Assembly: GCF_001039355.2 (NCBI RefSeq)
Contig: NW_019776057.1
Location: forward strand, 329,318-352,616
DNA: 23,299 bases
Reading direction: 5' to 3'
From: Lingula anatina
Taxonomy: Eukaryota; Brachiopoda; Lingulata; Lingulida; Lingulidae
In this document: positions 1-12,700 of the stretch, piece after piece
Numbering within the stretch: the stretch's first letter is position 1
Layout of the letters: each line of letters starts with the position of its first letter
Notes under the pieces: model-generated
What the model was told of the DNA's origin: nothing
The model's input: the letters and a program-made list of their open reading frames with translations, nothing else
Database searches by the model: none
Position numbers and translations under genes: made by a program

Positions 1-563
1 AGGAAAAGCAGAGCTGTTTCCACTAGTAAAATACACGAAATACTTCAGTACATGAAAATAGAAACAGAAAAATTAAAACTGACCAAAATGTGATTCTAAG
101 ATAATCCTAGTAATAAAATCATTCTCATTTCCTCTTCACATGGTATAAATTCATCTAAATGATAAATACTGCTCGTTAACCAAATAATATTTTTTTCTTC
201 CAAAACAGTGTCTTAAGTCTTCTACCTAATAAATAATAAACTTTGACACTGTAACTATAATATTTACTATGACACTGAGGGATTGCCAGAGCACCAGAAT
301 AAAACAATTAAGTGGTCTCAATATAAAAACATTGAATTATTGGCATCTGTGTTATATTCAAACCCCAAAAAGTTAAAAAAAACTATTAAAATAATTCATG
401 TTTGAAACACCATTACAAATTGTCTTTTCACTCCACCATTTCTTAGGTTTATAATAAAATGAAACCTGGTAAAATCTTTAAAAACTCTACAGGACTGTAC
501 ATGTACAAATGACAATTGTCAAATACTGTTGAATTACTGAGCCTTCCTTCCCCCACTCTCCTG
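1..563 (-). other. PAPLN: 3' UTR and downstream sequence, poly(A) site not resolved
   Basis: This follows the stop codon in gene orientation. I find no AATAAA or ATTAAA on the minus strand; only weak variants appear, TATAAA (448-453) and AGTAAA (263-268). The UTR may end at one of these or run past the left edge. No other gene is seen. Confidence 0.5.
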
Positions 564-721
564 TCATGTCTTGTAGCGTTCCTGTGGCAGTAGACCTGCA
601 CGATGACAAGTGAGGCAACAGAACTTTGAGAAATACTTGTGATCACATAGATTGGCCTCCACAATGAGGCTGCAGTCAGCGTAGAATGGCTGGTCCAAAC
701 AACCAGGGGGCGGAGGGATGA
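564..721 (-). CDS. PAPLN: Exon 40: PLAC domain and stop codon
   Basis: 158 nt including TGA at 566-564. It encodes six cysteines in the PLAC (protease and lacunin) pattern: [39 protein letters not shown] closes papilins, lacunin and several ADAMTS-family proteins, so the true C-terminus is reached here. The protein ends LPQERYKT. Confidence 0.95.
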
Positions 722-3700
722 CTAAAAAGATATGGTGTATACATACTTGACAAATGAAATGTAGGATGACATGTTGCATTTGGTTTGATGACTACATTTG
801 GAATAAAATAATGCACGTTGTGGCATTTAATAAGAAAGATCCATTCTACAGATTGTAAGACATACTGCACAGGCTAGCTGTCTGATTTCACAATGCTGGC
901 ATTTTATATTATACTGCTGACATGTTATGCAGAAAGTATGATCCTGAAAGACTTATTATTGCAAAAGGAGAATAAGTTAAATTAAAACATATTGTAATAT
1001 AAAAATTTCCACTCACATTTTGGCTTGACTGTGATAGTTGTGGTGGCAGTGACAGTCTGCACATTGTTGGAAGCTCTGCATGTGTAGTTTCCGCTGTCTG
1101 AGGGGATAGCTTGAAGAATGGACAGATCTCCTCTGTCAACCTGATTAATAATACACAGCTAATAGATAGTGATCCAATGTGTTGTCAGGAATACCACTGT
1201 ATTTTGTAAGTTACTTGTGACAAATTAGTAAATTGTGAGTAAGAAATTAGTTTTTAAAAATAAATCTATCAACAAGGGAAAAATGGAAAATTGATTTATC
1301 TAAACGAAATTCATCAAGCATAATTAATAACAAAAAGATTCATCAAGCAAAATTAATAACAAAGTTGCACATGTACTCAAGAAGTTCAATCATTAAAAAG
1401 TGACAAAAAGAGCAGTGTTGTGTTAAATTGATAAATTATGAAAAAATAATCAAAAATTCTGTTCCTTACTCTTAATAAGAAGTCTCCCTCAGGAAGCACC
1501 TGCCCATCCTTGAGCCACTCCAGCCTGGGGACAGGATAGCCTAGTGCTCGGCATGATATGTTCACAGTGTCATCCTCAGTGTATGTGGTATTGTGCACAA
1601 GAACTTGAACAGAGACATCCTCTGGAAATTGACAAGTATACAATTAAGATATGATGACATGGTCAGGGTACTTTCAAAATTCATAAAACAATTATCTTAG
1701 CTATATAATCAATTATTGTAAGTCCTTGTGATAGCTTGCTTCATAACATTTGATCAAAATCAAATGAATTTTCTTAAATTTGAATAGGATTCAATCAATT
1801 TTTTCATTAAATCAATAACAGACTTATGAAAGTTTTGGATCTCTATTTTCTTGATAACCCAACAAATTGGCAGCTTTGGAGCACAATATCATTTAACTGT
1901 TGGTGAGGAAGTGGACACAGGTTTTGGAAGTCTCTGCTTCTTGGGCCAAAACTGTTCTATCACTGAGACAAGAAAAGATACTTAAATGGATGTAAGTCTT
2001 TGTTTTTTGTGAAGAATCACCAAAGTTCATTTTCAGAATTCATATGTAAAATCTAGTATTCTGATCGCAGGTGTATCTTTCATCAAAGCCTAGACTTCTC
2101 TTTGCAAACTTACGCTCTAAACTCAAAGTAACTGTCCTCTGAACCAGACTTATGCCATTGTCAGCAGTACACAAATAGTCTCCTTCATCTTGAGGGTAAG
2201 CATCTGCTATGGTCAGAGTGTTGTTCTCATCCACGCTGATTCTGCCATCATTGATGACAACCTCTCCTCTCCTACTCCAGGTTACATTGGGGGCGGGGTT
2301 GCCAAATGCTTCACAGAGCAATGAGACGGAGGCTCGGGGTTCCACAATGACCACAGAGGGTCCAGGAGCAATTGTTACTGGAACTGTGATTTAGGCATGG
2401 GAGTAAGTATAAAACTGTGTTCATTTTGCCAAATCCATCAATTAATAAAATAAATAAGTAAATGATAAAAAAAAACAAGAAATTAAAAGAAAAATAATTC
2501 TAACTGCATTAGTCTAGATCTAAAAAATCTGCAAGAATATACACTTTTAAATAATTCATATTAAGACATCTTAAGACACATACTTAATTACAGCTTAAGA
2601 TGATCCTGAGTCATTTATATACATACTTGTGACAGTGACAGTATAATCTCTGAGAGCTGAGCGTCCCACACCATTGTAAGCTCTGCATATAAATCCTGTA
2701 GAATCTGAGGCATTAGCCTTGGTAATATCCAGAGAACCATCTGGGAGGACTCGGTATCTCCTCATTAAATATGGGACAATTGGGAATCTACAAAACAATA
2801 CAGAAAATTCAACTCAGAATCAAGTGTTTTTGTTTTGTGCTTTTAGTAAGTTTGTCTCATGGCGTATGTTTGTTTACAATTTTATTAACTTTTCATGGTA
2901 ATATATGGTACACATTAACTGCATATTGTTTCATATTCTACCCTTAGATGTTGTAGTCTGTAATGATGGGGTTATTTGTGTTTATGGAATGAAAAACATT
3001 CAATGAATAACATGCAGTCTTCACTCTGCTGTAACTTACCATCCACTAAAATGTCAAGTAAAAATCCAAAATTGTGGAACACTGACACTTGATATGAAAA
3101 TTTACACTGTCACTATATGAATATCAACAACAAATCAAATGCTAAACTATCACCAAGTAACTACAGAAAAATTATGTTGGATACCCAAACTGACCTGTTT
3201 TTATACCAGGTGATCTGTGGCATGGGAGATCCCTGGGCAGTGCAGGTCAGGGTGACTGACCCTCCAGCCTCTACTGTGTATTCTGTATCCCCAACATCCA
3301 GTATGATGGGGGCCTCCTCTGGGCACCCCTGCAGGCTGTACCCCTGGGCTGGTGTCTCATTGTCTAGGCAGCAGCCATAGTCACTGGTCTCACAGCCTAA
3401 CTCTGGAGCCTCTGTGGTTGGCACTGAAATATATATAGTATAAATATAATAGATTAAAAGGAACAAATTTTATGATATCTGGTTGCTGTATGTTAATATC
3501 AGTCCTACCAGTTGGTGTCACAGCTAAGTCACTGTAATAATAGCTATAGATACATATACCTATACATTAGACAAAGTGAAGAAGATCAGGAAAAAAACTT
3601 TTCTTGAAAACAAAAATACAGACCTACCATTCATATTGTTGAAAAACTCCTCTGAAACATTATGGCCAACAGTTAACTATAACAGAAACATTACTTTTTT

Positions 3701-6700
3701 TAACAAAAGTACTAATATGACTGTCATCAGCTCACCCTCTTCATAAGGAGCCACACACTGTGTGCCACATCCATTAAAGCAGCACTTGTGGTCTCCATCA
3801 CAGTCCAGATCCACGTTACACATCTGCTGGCACTCACTGGGGTGATCTGCTCCAAAAGCAGGGCAGGCTCCTGGCTTGATTCCTGAAGTGGGCATTGTAG
3901 TGCATTTTAATTAGAAATGTGACAGATGGGGTTTTTAAAGAAATGGTGTGTGTTTGCAAAATTATGTTAGAGAAAATGTCACCTTTATATCAAGTTTGTC
4001 TGAGAGGAAAAGATAAATATGATTGAAGCCAACCAGTACGATCTCCTTTTTTCCTTTTTCTTTCTTTTATTTAAAACAAAGTCCATCTGTTCAGTACACT
4101 AATGACAACAGGACCTAAAAATATTCATTGCATTAGGATTGATTTTGTGTGACTAAGCACAAGTTGTGTTGGATGTGCCAGTTCTCTGATGCGCCAGCAA
4201 AATTCGGTTTAATACCCTCTCATATGTTGGCATTCAAATGTGATAACTGGCAGTTTTGGCCTGGTATCAAATCATAAAATTCAGAAGTTCGAGAGAGACA
4301 GATGTAACTTACTTGCATTGCAATGTACTTTAAAATTTTACTGAAGTTACTCTGGACAACTGTGCTTCATAAAACATTGTTTGATATGAGCATGTCACTT
4401 ATCCTTCTTTTGGGTTTATATAATAATCTAATCTTTGTGCAGTGGAATATTAGCAAAGCTAAATGTTACAATATTGGAGTTATTGGTCATCTTCACTATT
4501 ACAGCAATCAGTAATCTAAATAGATTTTGAGGGTAATACGATTGTTTCTTAGAGTAATCTAAATAGAACATGTATCCTCAGAGTAATTTTAGTATCACTT
4601 ACTCTGCCTGCATATAGCCACCAGAGGCTGGCATGGTTCTACCTCACATTCCATACGTTCCACTTTACATTCAAAGTTCTCAGGACATACTGCATTCTGA
4701 AATACAAGTACATTAAATATTATGATAAATTAATAAATAAATAAATAAACAAATACACAAATTTTTTTTAGATGAATGTGCTTTAAAAACAAATCCATAT
4801 GCACTTATTATAAACTGAAGTATTTATATTCAAAAGTCACAGAAATAACTTGAAACAATTACATAATGGGTTTCCAAAGCAACAAAAACATAAGGATTTA
4901 AAACTTAAATTATTTTATTGTTTTATACCTGACAGGGATCATAGCATTGGCACTCATGACAGCCATCTCTATTCTTCTCAAAGCCATAGGAACAGTTCTT
5001 GTCACAGGTGAACATAGGACAGGCTCCTGGAATAATTCAATACATGCTTGTCATTCTAATGTGTGGTCTCTTAATTCATGTCTTTAAACAAAAAATGTAC
5101 ACTGCATAAGTTTGGATAAAAACTGCAAAATTACTCAATTTTCTTATTCAGTATAAAACTCACTTCTAGCTTCAGTGGTGACCTCTGGTGTTGGAGTAGT
5201 CCCTACACCAGCATCCACAACTACAAGAAGTGGTGTCACTTCCAGTGGTGTGGTGAAAACAGGGTAGCTAGTGGATGTGGTGGTCTCTATGTCGTCATGG
5301 TGTCGACCTTGACCTTTACCTTGACCTTTACCACACCTCTCCACACAATCTATAATGTTCACAAAATTGTTCTCATTGCCTCCACAGCTGCCGTAAGTGA
5401 AGGGTTCACACTGCTGCGTCTTGGTGTTGAAGTAATATCTTAATGTGGGGATGCGACATTCACCGACTGCAGACGGCAGGTTGCAGATGTCATCAGTGCC
5501 AGACAATGTGTTCACTAGGGTATGAGATAAAGATGCATAGGTCAAATCTTGATTACCAACCAAAATATTAGTTGCAATGAATATGGTAAGGTGTTTTCTG
5601 TTGTTTTTTTCTTTTTGAACAAAATGAGTCATGGAATTTTTTTCTGAAGTTTAGGTGGTTGAAATACTGATGAAAAAGGGAAACTTCCATCTTTACAATA
5701 TTGACTTTTCTAAATACAAATATATTAATCACATACACAACTGTAGTGATCAAAATTACCTTTTTTGACTGGACATCTTTCTTTTTCAATGCACCTCCCC
5801 TCATGTAGTACGGGTTTCTCTGGTGGACACTGGCAATGGGGAACACACTGAAGTGTGCACACTGGGTCAGGGTCTTCACACGTACGGACACATGCTGAAC
5901 CACAGACTGTAAATACCATTTCACCTTGACACACTGAAAACAAAACAAAATTAGGTTCAAAAGAAGGAAAAGCTCTCATAAATTTGATTTTGGTACAAAT
6001 ATTAATGAGACTGAAATGTGAAAATGCTTCGACAAGCAGTCTGGTAAAAACAGCTTTAAAGAAATGCAAATTCATTAATATCCAACCCCACTCGCAATAA
6101 TACCTGAAGGTGACAAGGTTATTGACTCTAAACATTAATATGTATACTTAACATTTTTAGCAATAAACCTCATTGCTTTATGTGACATTTTATAAATATC
6201 AGCATGTTAAACAATAAATCTAAGTGTTTCGATTGCAGAAATAATGCCTATATCTTTAATTCAGCCATCGTCCTCACCTTTCTGAGGTAGCTTAGGGCAC
6301 TCATCAAGGCTGATGCACTTCCCGTTCTCCTGCAGAGGTTTCTCTGGTGGACACTGACACCTGGCCACACACTCCTGAGAACACACCGGGTTGGGCTCAC
6401 CACACGTACGGAAACATGCTGATGGGGAACCACATTCCGTGAATACCTGACCTTCTGGACATTCTGAACATGGAAAAAGATCACACTGGATATCAAACTA
6501 AGAAGGTTTGCTTCTTTGCTTTTTATAATCTTTCTTTTCATCATTGACACCAGTTTAATTATTCCACTAACTGTATTGTTTATACTCATTATTACATCTA
6601 ACAACTTATCTGCTTGCACACCTGTCAATTATGCTGACATCACGAAGCATCTGTCATAGTTCTCTGCAGTATTATATACATAGTACATACAAGTCTGATA

Positions 6701-9700
6701 GTCACAATTACATCAGCCAACAAATCACAATCACATCTAACACAGTCATCAAGTTATCATCTAATTCCACTGAGCATAATCCTCTGGTAAGTTATATGGG
6801 TCTTTCTGGAGGACCTGGCAGCCAGCCACACCCTGGTACCTGATCACATCCAGTATCACAACTAACACATTAACACATTGTCACATCTAACACATTATAA
6901 TCACCTTGTTCCACTGGGCAGTATTCTTGGGTAATACATCTTCCTTGGTGAAGTATGGGTCTCTCTGGGGGACACTGGCACCCAGCCACACATGGGCGTG
7001 TACAGACTGGATTGGGGTCACTGCAGGTTGGACTACAGGCAGTGCCACAACTTTCAAATATCATGTCTGATGGACAGTCTAAGAGAAAAAATTACCATCA
7101 TAAAAATACTTAACTTCTGACCAAAACATTTAATGAAGGACACTTGAATGGAACTTCCACTTAAACATTAGACTCTTACATTATTTTCAGTTTGCTGACA
7201 TACAATGTAATAGCAATTAAGTTGATGCAGTTTTATAATTGTGCATCGATAAATAATTGATTTACAGTTTATGATCTGTACCTCAAAGACACCTAAAGCT
7301 AGACAAGATCAATTAACCTTTAAAATAAAACTCTCAGGCTCATCAAATAATTCCTCTTATTACCTTGTTTGATTGGACAATATCTAAGGCTAATGCATCT
7401 TCCTTCATGCCAAAGTGGTCTGTCGGAGGGACACTGACACTGTGCTACACATTCCCGTGTGCAGACAGGCTTAGGATTGTCACATGTACGTAAGCATGCT
7501 GAGCCACATCTCACAAATTCTTGGCCACCTTCACATTCTGCAAATAAGAAAAAAAAGTTTAAAATGCTACTACAGTACACTCAACATATTTTAAAATTTT
7601 AATCTCGTATTTGAGATGCTAAGACCTTAATTACCATTTCGATATGTCACAATATTCACCATAATCAATCCAATTTACATCAGGACTAAATTAAAAAATA
7701 CAAAGAGACAATTATCTCAAGGCTTTGATATTGCTCTACAAATGGGATTCTAAAGCTTGTAATGTAATGGTGATGTCTTATCAATCACTCCCTGTCCAAA
7801 CTCAGTTTATATTCAGGTGAACACTGATCCATTATCACCTTTTTGTACTGGACAATAGTCTTGGGAAATGCACCTTCCTCTGTGTAGTATAGGTTTCTCT
7901 GGTGGACACTGGCAGCGACCTACACACTGATATGTGCACACTGGGTCTGGGTCTTCACAGGTACGGTTGCAAGCTGAGCCACACTCCATATAAACCTGGT
8001 CTGGTGGGCATTCTGTATGAACAAGATCAGGAGAGTCAGTGTATTAATTATCACTTATTAGGTTGAAACCCAAGTCATGGTTTTTAAGTCAGCATGGCAA
8101 AATTGCCCAACCTACTTCCTTCAAGTCATTTTTGATACAATCTGTATGTCTTCCAACACAAATCAAAAGACATCAGAATTTGAAAAAAAAATTTTGCAAA
8201 TGTTCAAACCTTAATTACTTTTAAACTCTTGTTGCTCAAGCCTCATTTAACCAAAAACTGACACAACTACCACACTGATTTTACATCTACAATGCCGTAC
8301 ACTGTGGCACAGCTAACACACTGAAGCAGCTGGCAATCTGTTGAAACATAGAATTTGGCTCAAATCACACACTAGAATGATCATAAAGCTAAGTCACCTA
8401 GTGGAGCTGGGCAGTACTTCTGTGTGATACACTTCCCTTCATGTAGTATAGGTCTGTCAGGTGGGCACTCGCAGCGCGGCGCGCACTGTTTCGTGCAGAA
8501 AGGATTGGGTTCTTCACACGTGGCAGCACATGCAGACCCACATGAATTAAATACTTGACCACCAAGACAAACTAAAATATGAAAATACAAATTATCATAT
8601 CAAATTTATGTGCAAAACACGATTAGCAAGTTAGAGATCTCGTATCACAGACGTGAATCATTCTTTATTTTGTACTATCAAAAATTGTTATTAAAATCAA
8701 CATTATTAAAATTGAAAGCTAGGATGACCTGTATAAATTTCTCATTTTGCTGAATATGATAAATATTATAAGGTTCTTTACCTGGAGATGATGGACATTT
8801 TTCCTCAGCAATACACTCTCCCTCATGTAGTATAGGTCTGTCTGATGGACACTGACAACGTGTTACACACTTCAGTGTACATGGTGGGTTGGGCGCATCG
8901 CATGTGCGCACACATGCAGAACCACATTCCATAAACTCTTGGCCATAGGGGCAGTCTGAAAAAGTTTGTCTATATAGTAAAATCTATCATCAAACCTATG
9001 AACAAATTTTAATGCAATGCTGACTAGCATCAAATATCTTTTATCATTAAAATGAAAATCATCTCAAAATGCTCTAAACTCTTTTCAATACTTCTAAAAA
9101 CATATAAACTCTTAAAGAATATGACCCATGGTTTTAAACATGATAACATGAAAGAACCACATTTAACAAAACTAAGCACACTGAAGAAATATTGCAGGCA
9201 TGCTGATAGCTCAAGCACCTGGTTCTACACCTTTTACATCTAAATCACTTCTCAAATACAGGGAAAAAACAGTAATTGTTCCCCTCCCCTTTTTTTTGCA
9301 TAATGTTTAAATAATTGAAATTTATGTTTTAGTGATTATAGTCAAACACAAGCTATAGCAAATTCAGTTTGGCATGTCAGAAAATTACTGCCACTCATAA
9401 AGTAGTTAAATATATAAAACAAGCTTGTTCAAGATGAAACTGCTTTTATAAAAATAAGCTTTCATTTAGTACATAGTCATACAACATGCAGTTAGCAGGA
9501 TGGCAATAAGCAAACTACAGATCACTACTGTCACATACACTGAGATGTATATAATGTGTATATATGTGTAACACTGGATACAGCCATATTATATGTGACC
9601 ACACCCACCTCTCTTGTCAGCGTGCCTCAAAACACACAGTTCATTACACTCTTCTTTACTCGCAAACCGGTTGGCATTTCCATGACAACCACCATATGAG

Positions 9701-12700
9701 AATTCCCGACATTCTCTTAAATTGAGGTTATAATACCACTGGAAAGTGAAGTCTGTGCAGGGTCCAGGGTCTGGGATCTCAAAGCACATGTCAAATTCTT
9801 CTGCAAGACAAGAAGCATGCATGCAGCAACTAACACCATGCAACTTGGTAACATCCTTCTACAAGAGACGTATGGACAGATTCTGCAACCTTTAGTTTGT
9901 TTCTGAGGTAACATGCAACAACAATCTCTCTAGGGGGAACACCTTAATTCTACGGACATTCTGTCATGTGTGTGAAATTCTTAGGCTTCCAGATATTATA
10001 CCAAGATGAATATTGCAACAAGACAAGATGTTATGTTAATAAATTTACTTATTCCCGTTATTAATTCACACAGCAAAACACTGTGCATTTATGTTATGAC
10101 AAACATGCTTTAAGTTAGAAACTATAAAGTGAATGTTATTATACAGAAAAAAGATTCTCACCATTGTTATGCACAGGTAAATTGTCAATACAGCTACAAA
10201 CATTCTCTAAGTTAAGATTTTTACACGCCGACACATATCTCTCAATGTGTTAGTAAATATACATACCAGTCTGCGGCTCTGTTATCTTGGGACCTGGGTC
10301 TGGAGCACCAACTGTAGGTGGCGGCACTGTTGTCACTTCCACAGCAGGCCTTACAAGCTGTGTAGTTGCCACGGTACTGGGTGGTGGTGTGGCATCTTGA
10401 CAGAATAACTCACACTCTTGCCATGACTGGAACCGATTGTTATTTCCTCTACAGCCACCATATACAAACCTGCGGCAAGCTCGTGATTCTGCATCGTAGT
10501 ACCAGGTTGGAAAATAGCCCCGGCATGGCCCATGGGATTTGTGTTCAAAACAGGCTTCTAAAGATAAATAAAAAAAATATTTTTGAGAAAATTAGAATGT
10601 AAGAAAAATATAAAAGGGAAAGAGTTAATAAAAAACTCTTAGGGGTGAATTTGGTGAAATAACTTACATGCTGACCCTTTTCAACCTTCTATTAAGACAT
10701 TATTTTCTTAATCCAAGAAAATAATATATCCTCTAGGCAATCTGAATTATGCATAGTACAAGTTTTTGACTATAAAACACTTTTCAAACCCATCATAACC
10801 CACACTTACCCTGTCCTCTATCTGCAGAAGGTTGGTCTGGCTGCAGGGGCACACCCGTCTCTGGTTGTGTTGGTTGAGTTATCAAAGTCTCCTCTACCAC
10901 AATCCCTGGCACACCATTGGGTCTCTCCGTTGGTCCACCACATTTCTCAACACACTCCTCTATGGTGTGGAAACTGTTCCTGTTTATTTAAAATCCCAAA
11001 GGATGGATGTATGGTAACAGAGATCATCTATTGTGGAATAATTTGCACGGAATGTATGACTGTCAATTTCTTATAATTTTTTTTACACTGAAAAGTAAGT
11101 GCCGCCCTGGTTAGATATCAGATAATGATCCAACACTGTGAATGCTAGGTTGACTGAGGTATAATTGTATTATTATTTTATTGTGTCTGGAAAGATTCTG
11201 TTGGATGTTCTTCTGATAAGCATGATTCTGATCAACAAAATTGTGTTAGTTGTGATCGTCTTGGACAAATCGTGGGTTCATTTTGTTGGGGTTTAACAAT
11301 GTCATGTACAAATCCTTTTGTCAGTACCATCACCTATGAAATGGTGTTTTCCAGGCATGTGCAATCTTTATACTGTTCACCATACATATTGGGAACAATT
11401 GTTTAATCTGAATGGCATAAGTAATGAGCAAAGAAAATGGTTCAAATTACCTGTTGCCACCACAACCACCATAGAAGAAAGGCTTACACTTGCCCTCCTT
11501 GCTGTCATAGTAGTAAACCTGTGAGAAGGCCCTGCATGGACCCTGATCTTTGGGCAACTGGCACACATCTGGAACACATAGTAACTTGAGGGATGAAAAG
11601 AAATGGACGACAAGTCTATCTTCAATGCACCCATTGTGTGCATTATCCCATCTTCCTCACTGAAACTCATCTATATTTATTGTGGTTTGAGTGGGACTTG
11701 ATCACAAAATAAAATAAAAAAACCATAAAGCCCCAGATAGTCAATTAGCTACATTCGAACAACATTTATACATTTTATCAGTAGAAAGCACTGACAATTT
11801 CTGGTTAATGAGATTAATATTTAAAGTTGAGCGATTAATTTAACTAGCAAACCCATGCTTGCACATAAAGGAAAAGCACAAGAAGCAAAGCGAACTAAAG
11901 GCAGAATAATAAGCTTCTAATATTCAAGGGACAAATTTGTTAGAAAACACATAGTACTGGTTCAAACTTTCAAACACATTCTTCACAATACTCTGCAATT
12001 GAAATGTCTTGTAGTTTTTGAAATTCTGGCAGTTAACATTTGGATGACTATGGGTTTTCTACAATCTACCTGAAGAAGGCCCTACAAGCTGTCTATCTGC
12101 TATCCTGGTTGAACACTCAGCCATGCACTCTTCTTGGGTAAGGAAACGGTTGGAGTTACCCAAACAGCCACCATACTCAAACTGTGTACAATACCCCCAG
12201 GTGGCATTGTATGCCCAGTAACTAAGGCTAGCCAAGCATGGTCCTGGGTCCTTGGGCAATAAACAGCGGTCTATGGTGATGACTGGGGAATGTTAAACAA
12301 GTCAGAACATCATGTTGTCATTTGATACACACTGGCAAGCAGGCAAATGCACTAAGGCATTGTTCACAACTGTTCTACCTTGTAATTAGGGTGTGAGCTT
12401 ACACTAGCACAGGATCGAAATATCAGCCAAATGCTCAAGGCATTCTAATTTGATAAAGATATATGTAAAATGTTCTTTTATGGCCAAATTCATGACTGAT
12501 TAGGTTAAAAGACTTGGCTAAAAAGTAATTTTATCCAAGAGTGAGCCCAGTAGACAAATGTTCTGCATCATGTCATCACATGGCCCAAGAACACAAATAA
12601 TTTAGAAACAATCTTGTCTACTACACACCACAGTTGGATGATGTCTGGTCTAAGTTAGTCAGTTTATGAACATAGGAGATTATTTTTATGCAAAAGGACA

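Larger units (their letters stand above)
722..1469 (-). other. Introns 39-40 and 38-39 around exon 39
   Basis: Apart from exon 39 (1017-1140) this stretch is intronic. The 329-nt intron 1141-1469 contains the short direct repeat described separately. Nothing else recognisable. Confidence 0.7.

Noticed and set aside
1898-1962. Possible cassette exon between Ig 2 and Ig 3 with a good acceptor (TTGTCTCAG)
   Set aside because: The donor GTTAAA is poor, the exit phase would not fit exon 38, and the peptide resembles nothing.
5568-6135. Two overlapping minus-strand frames of 130 and 136 codons
   Set aside because: One is the TIL 7 exon read together with its flanking introns and the other is the same region in the wrong frame; only 5760-5933 is coding.
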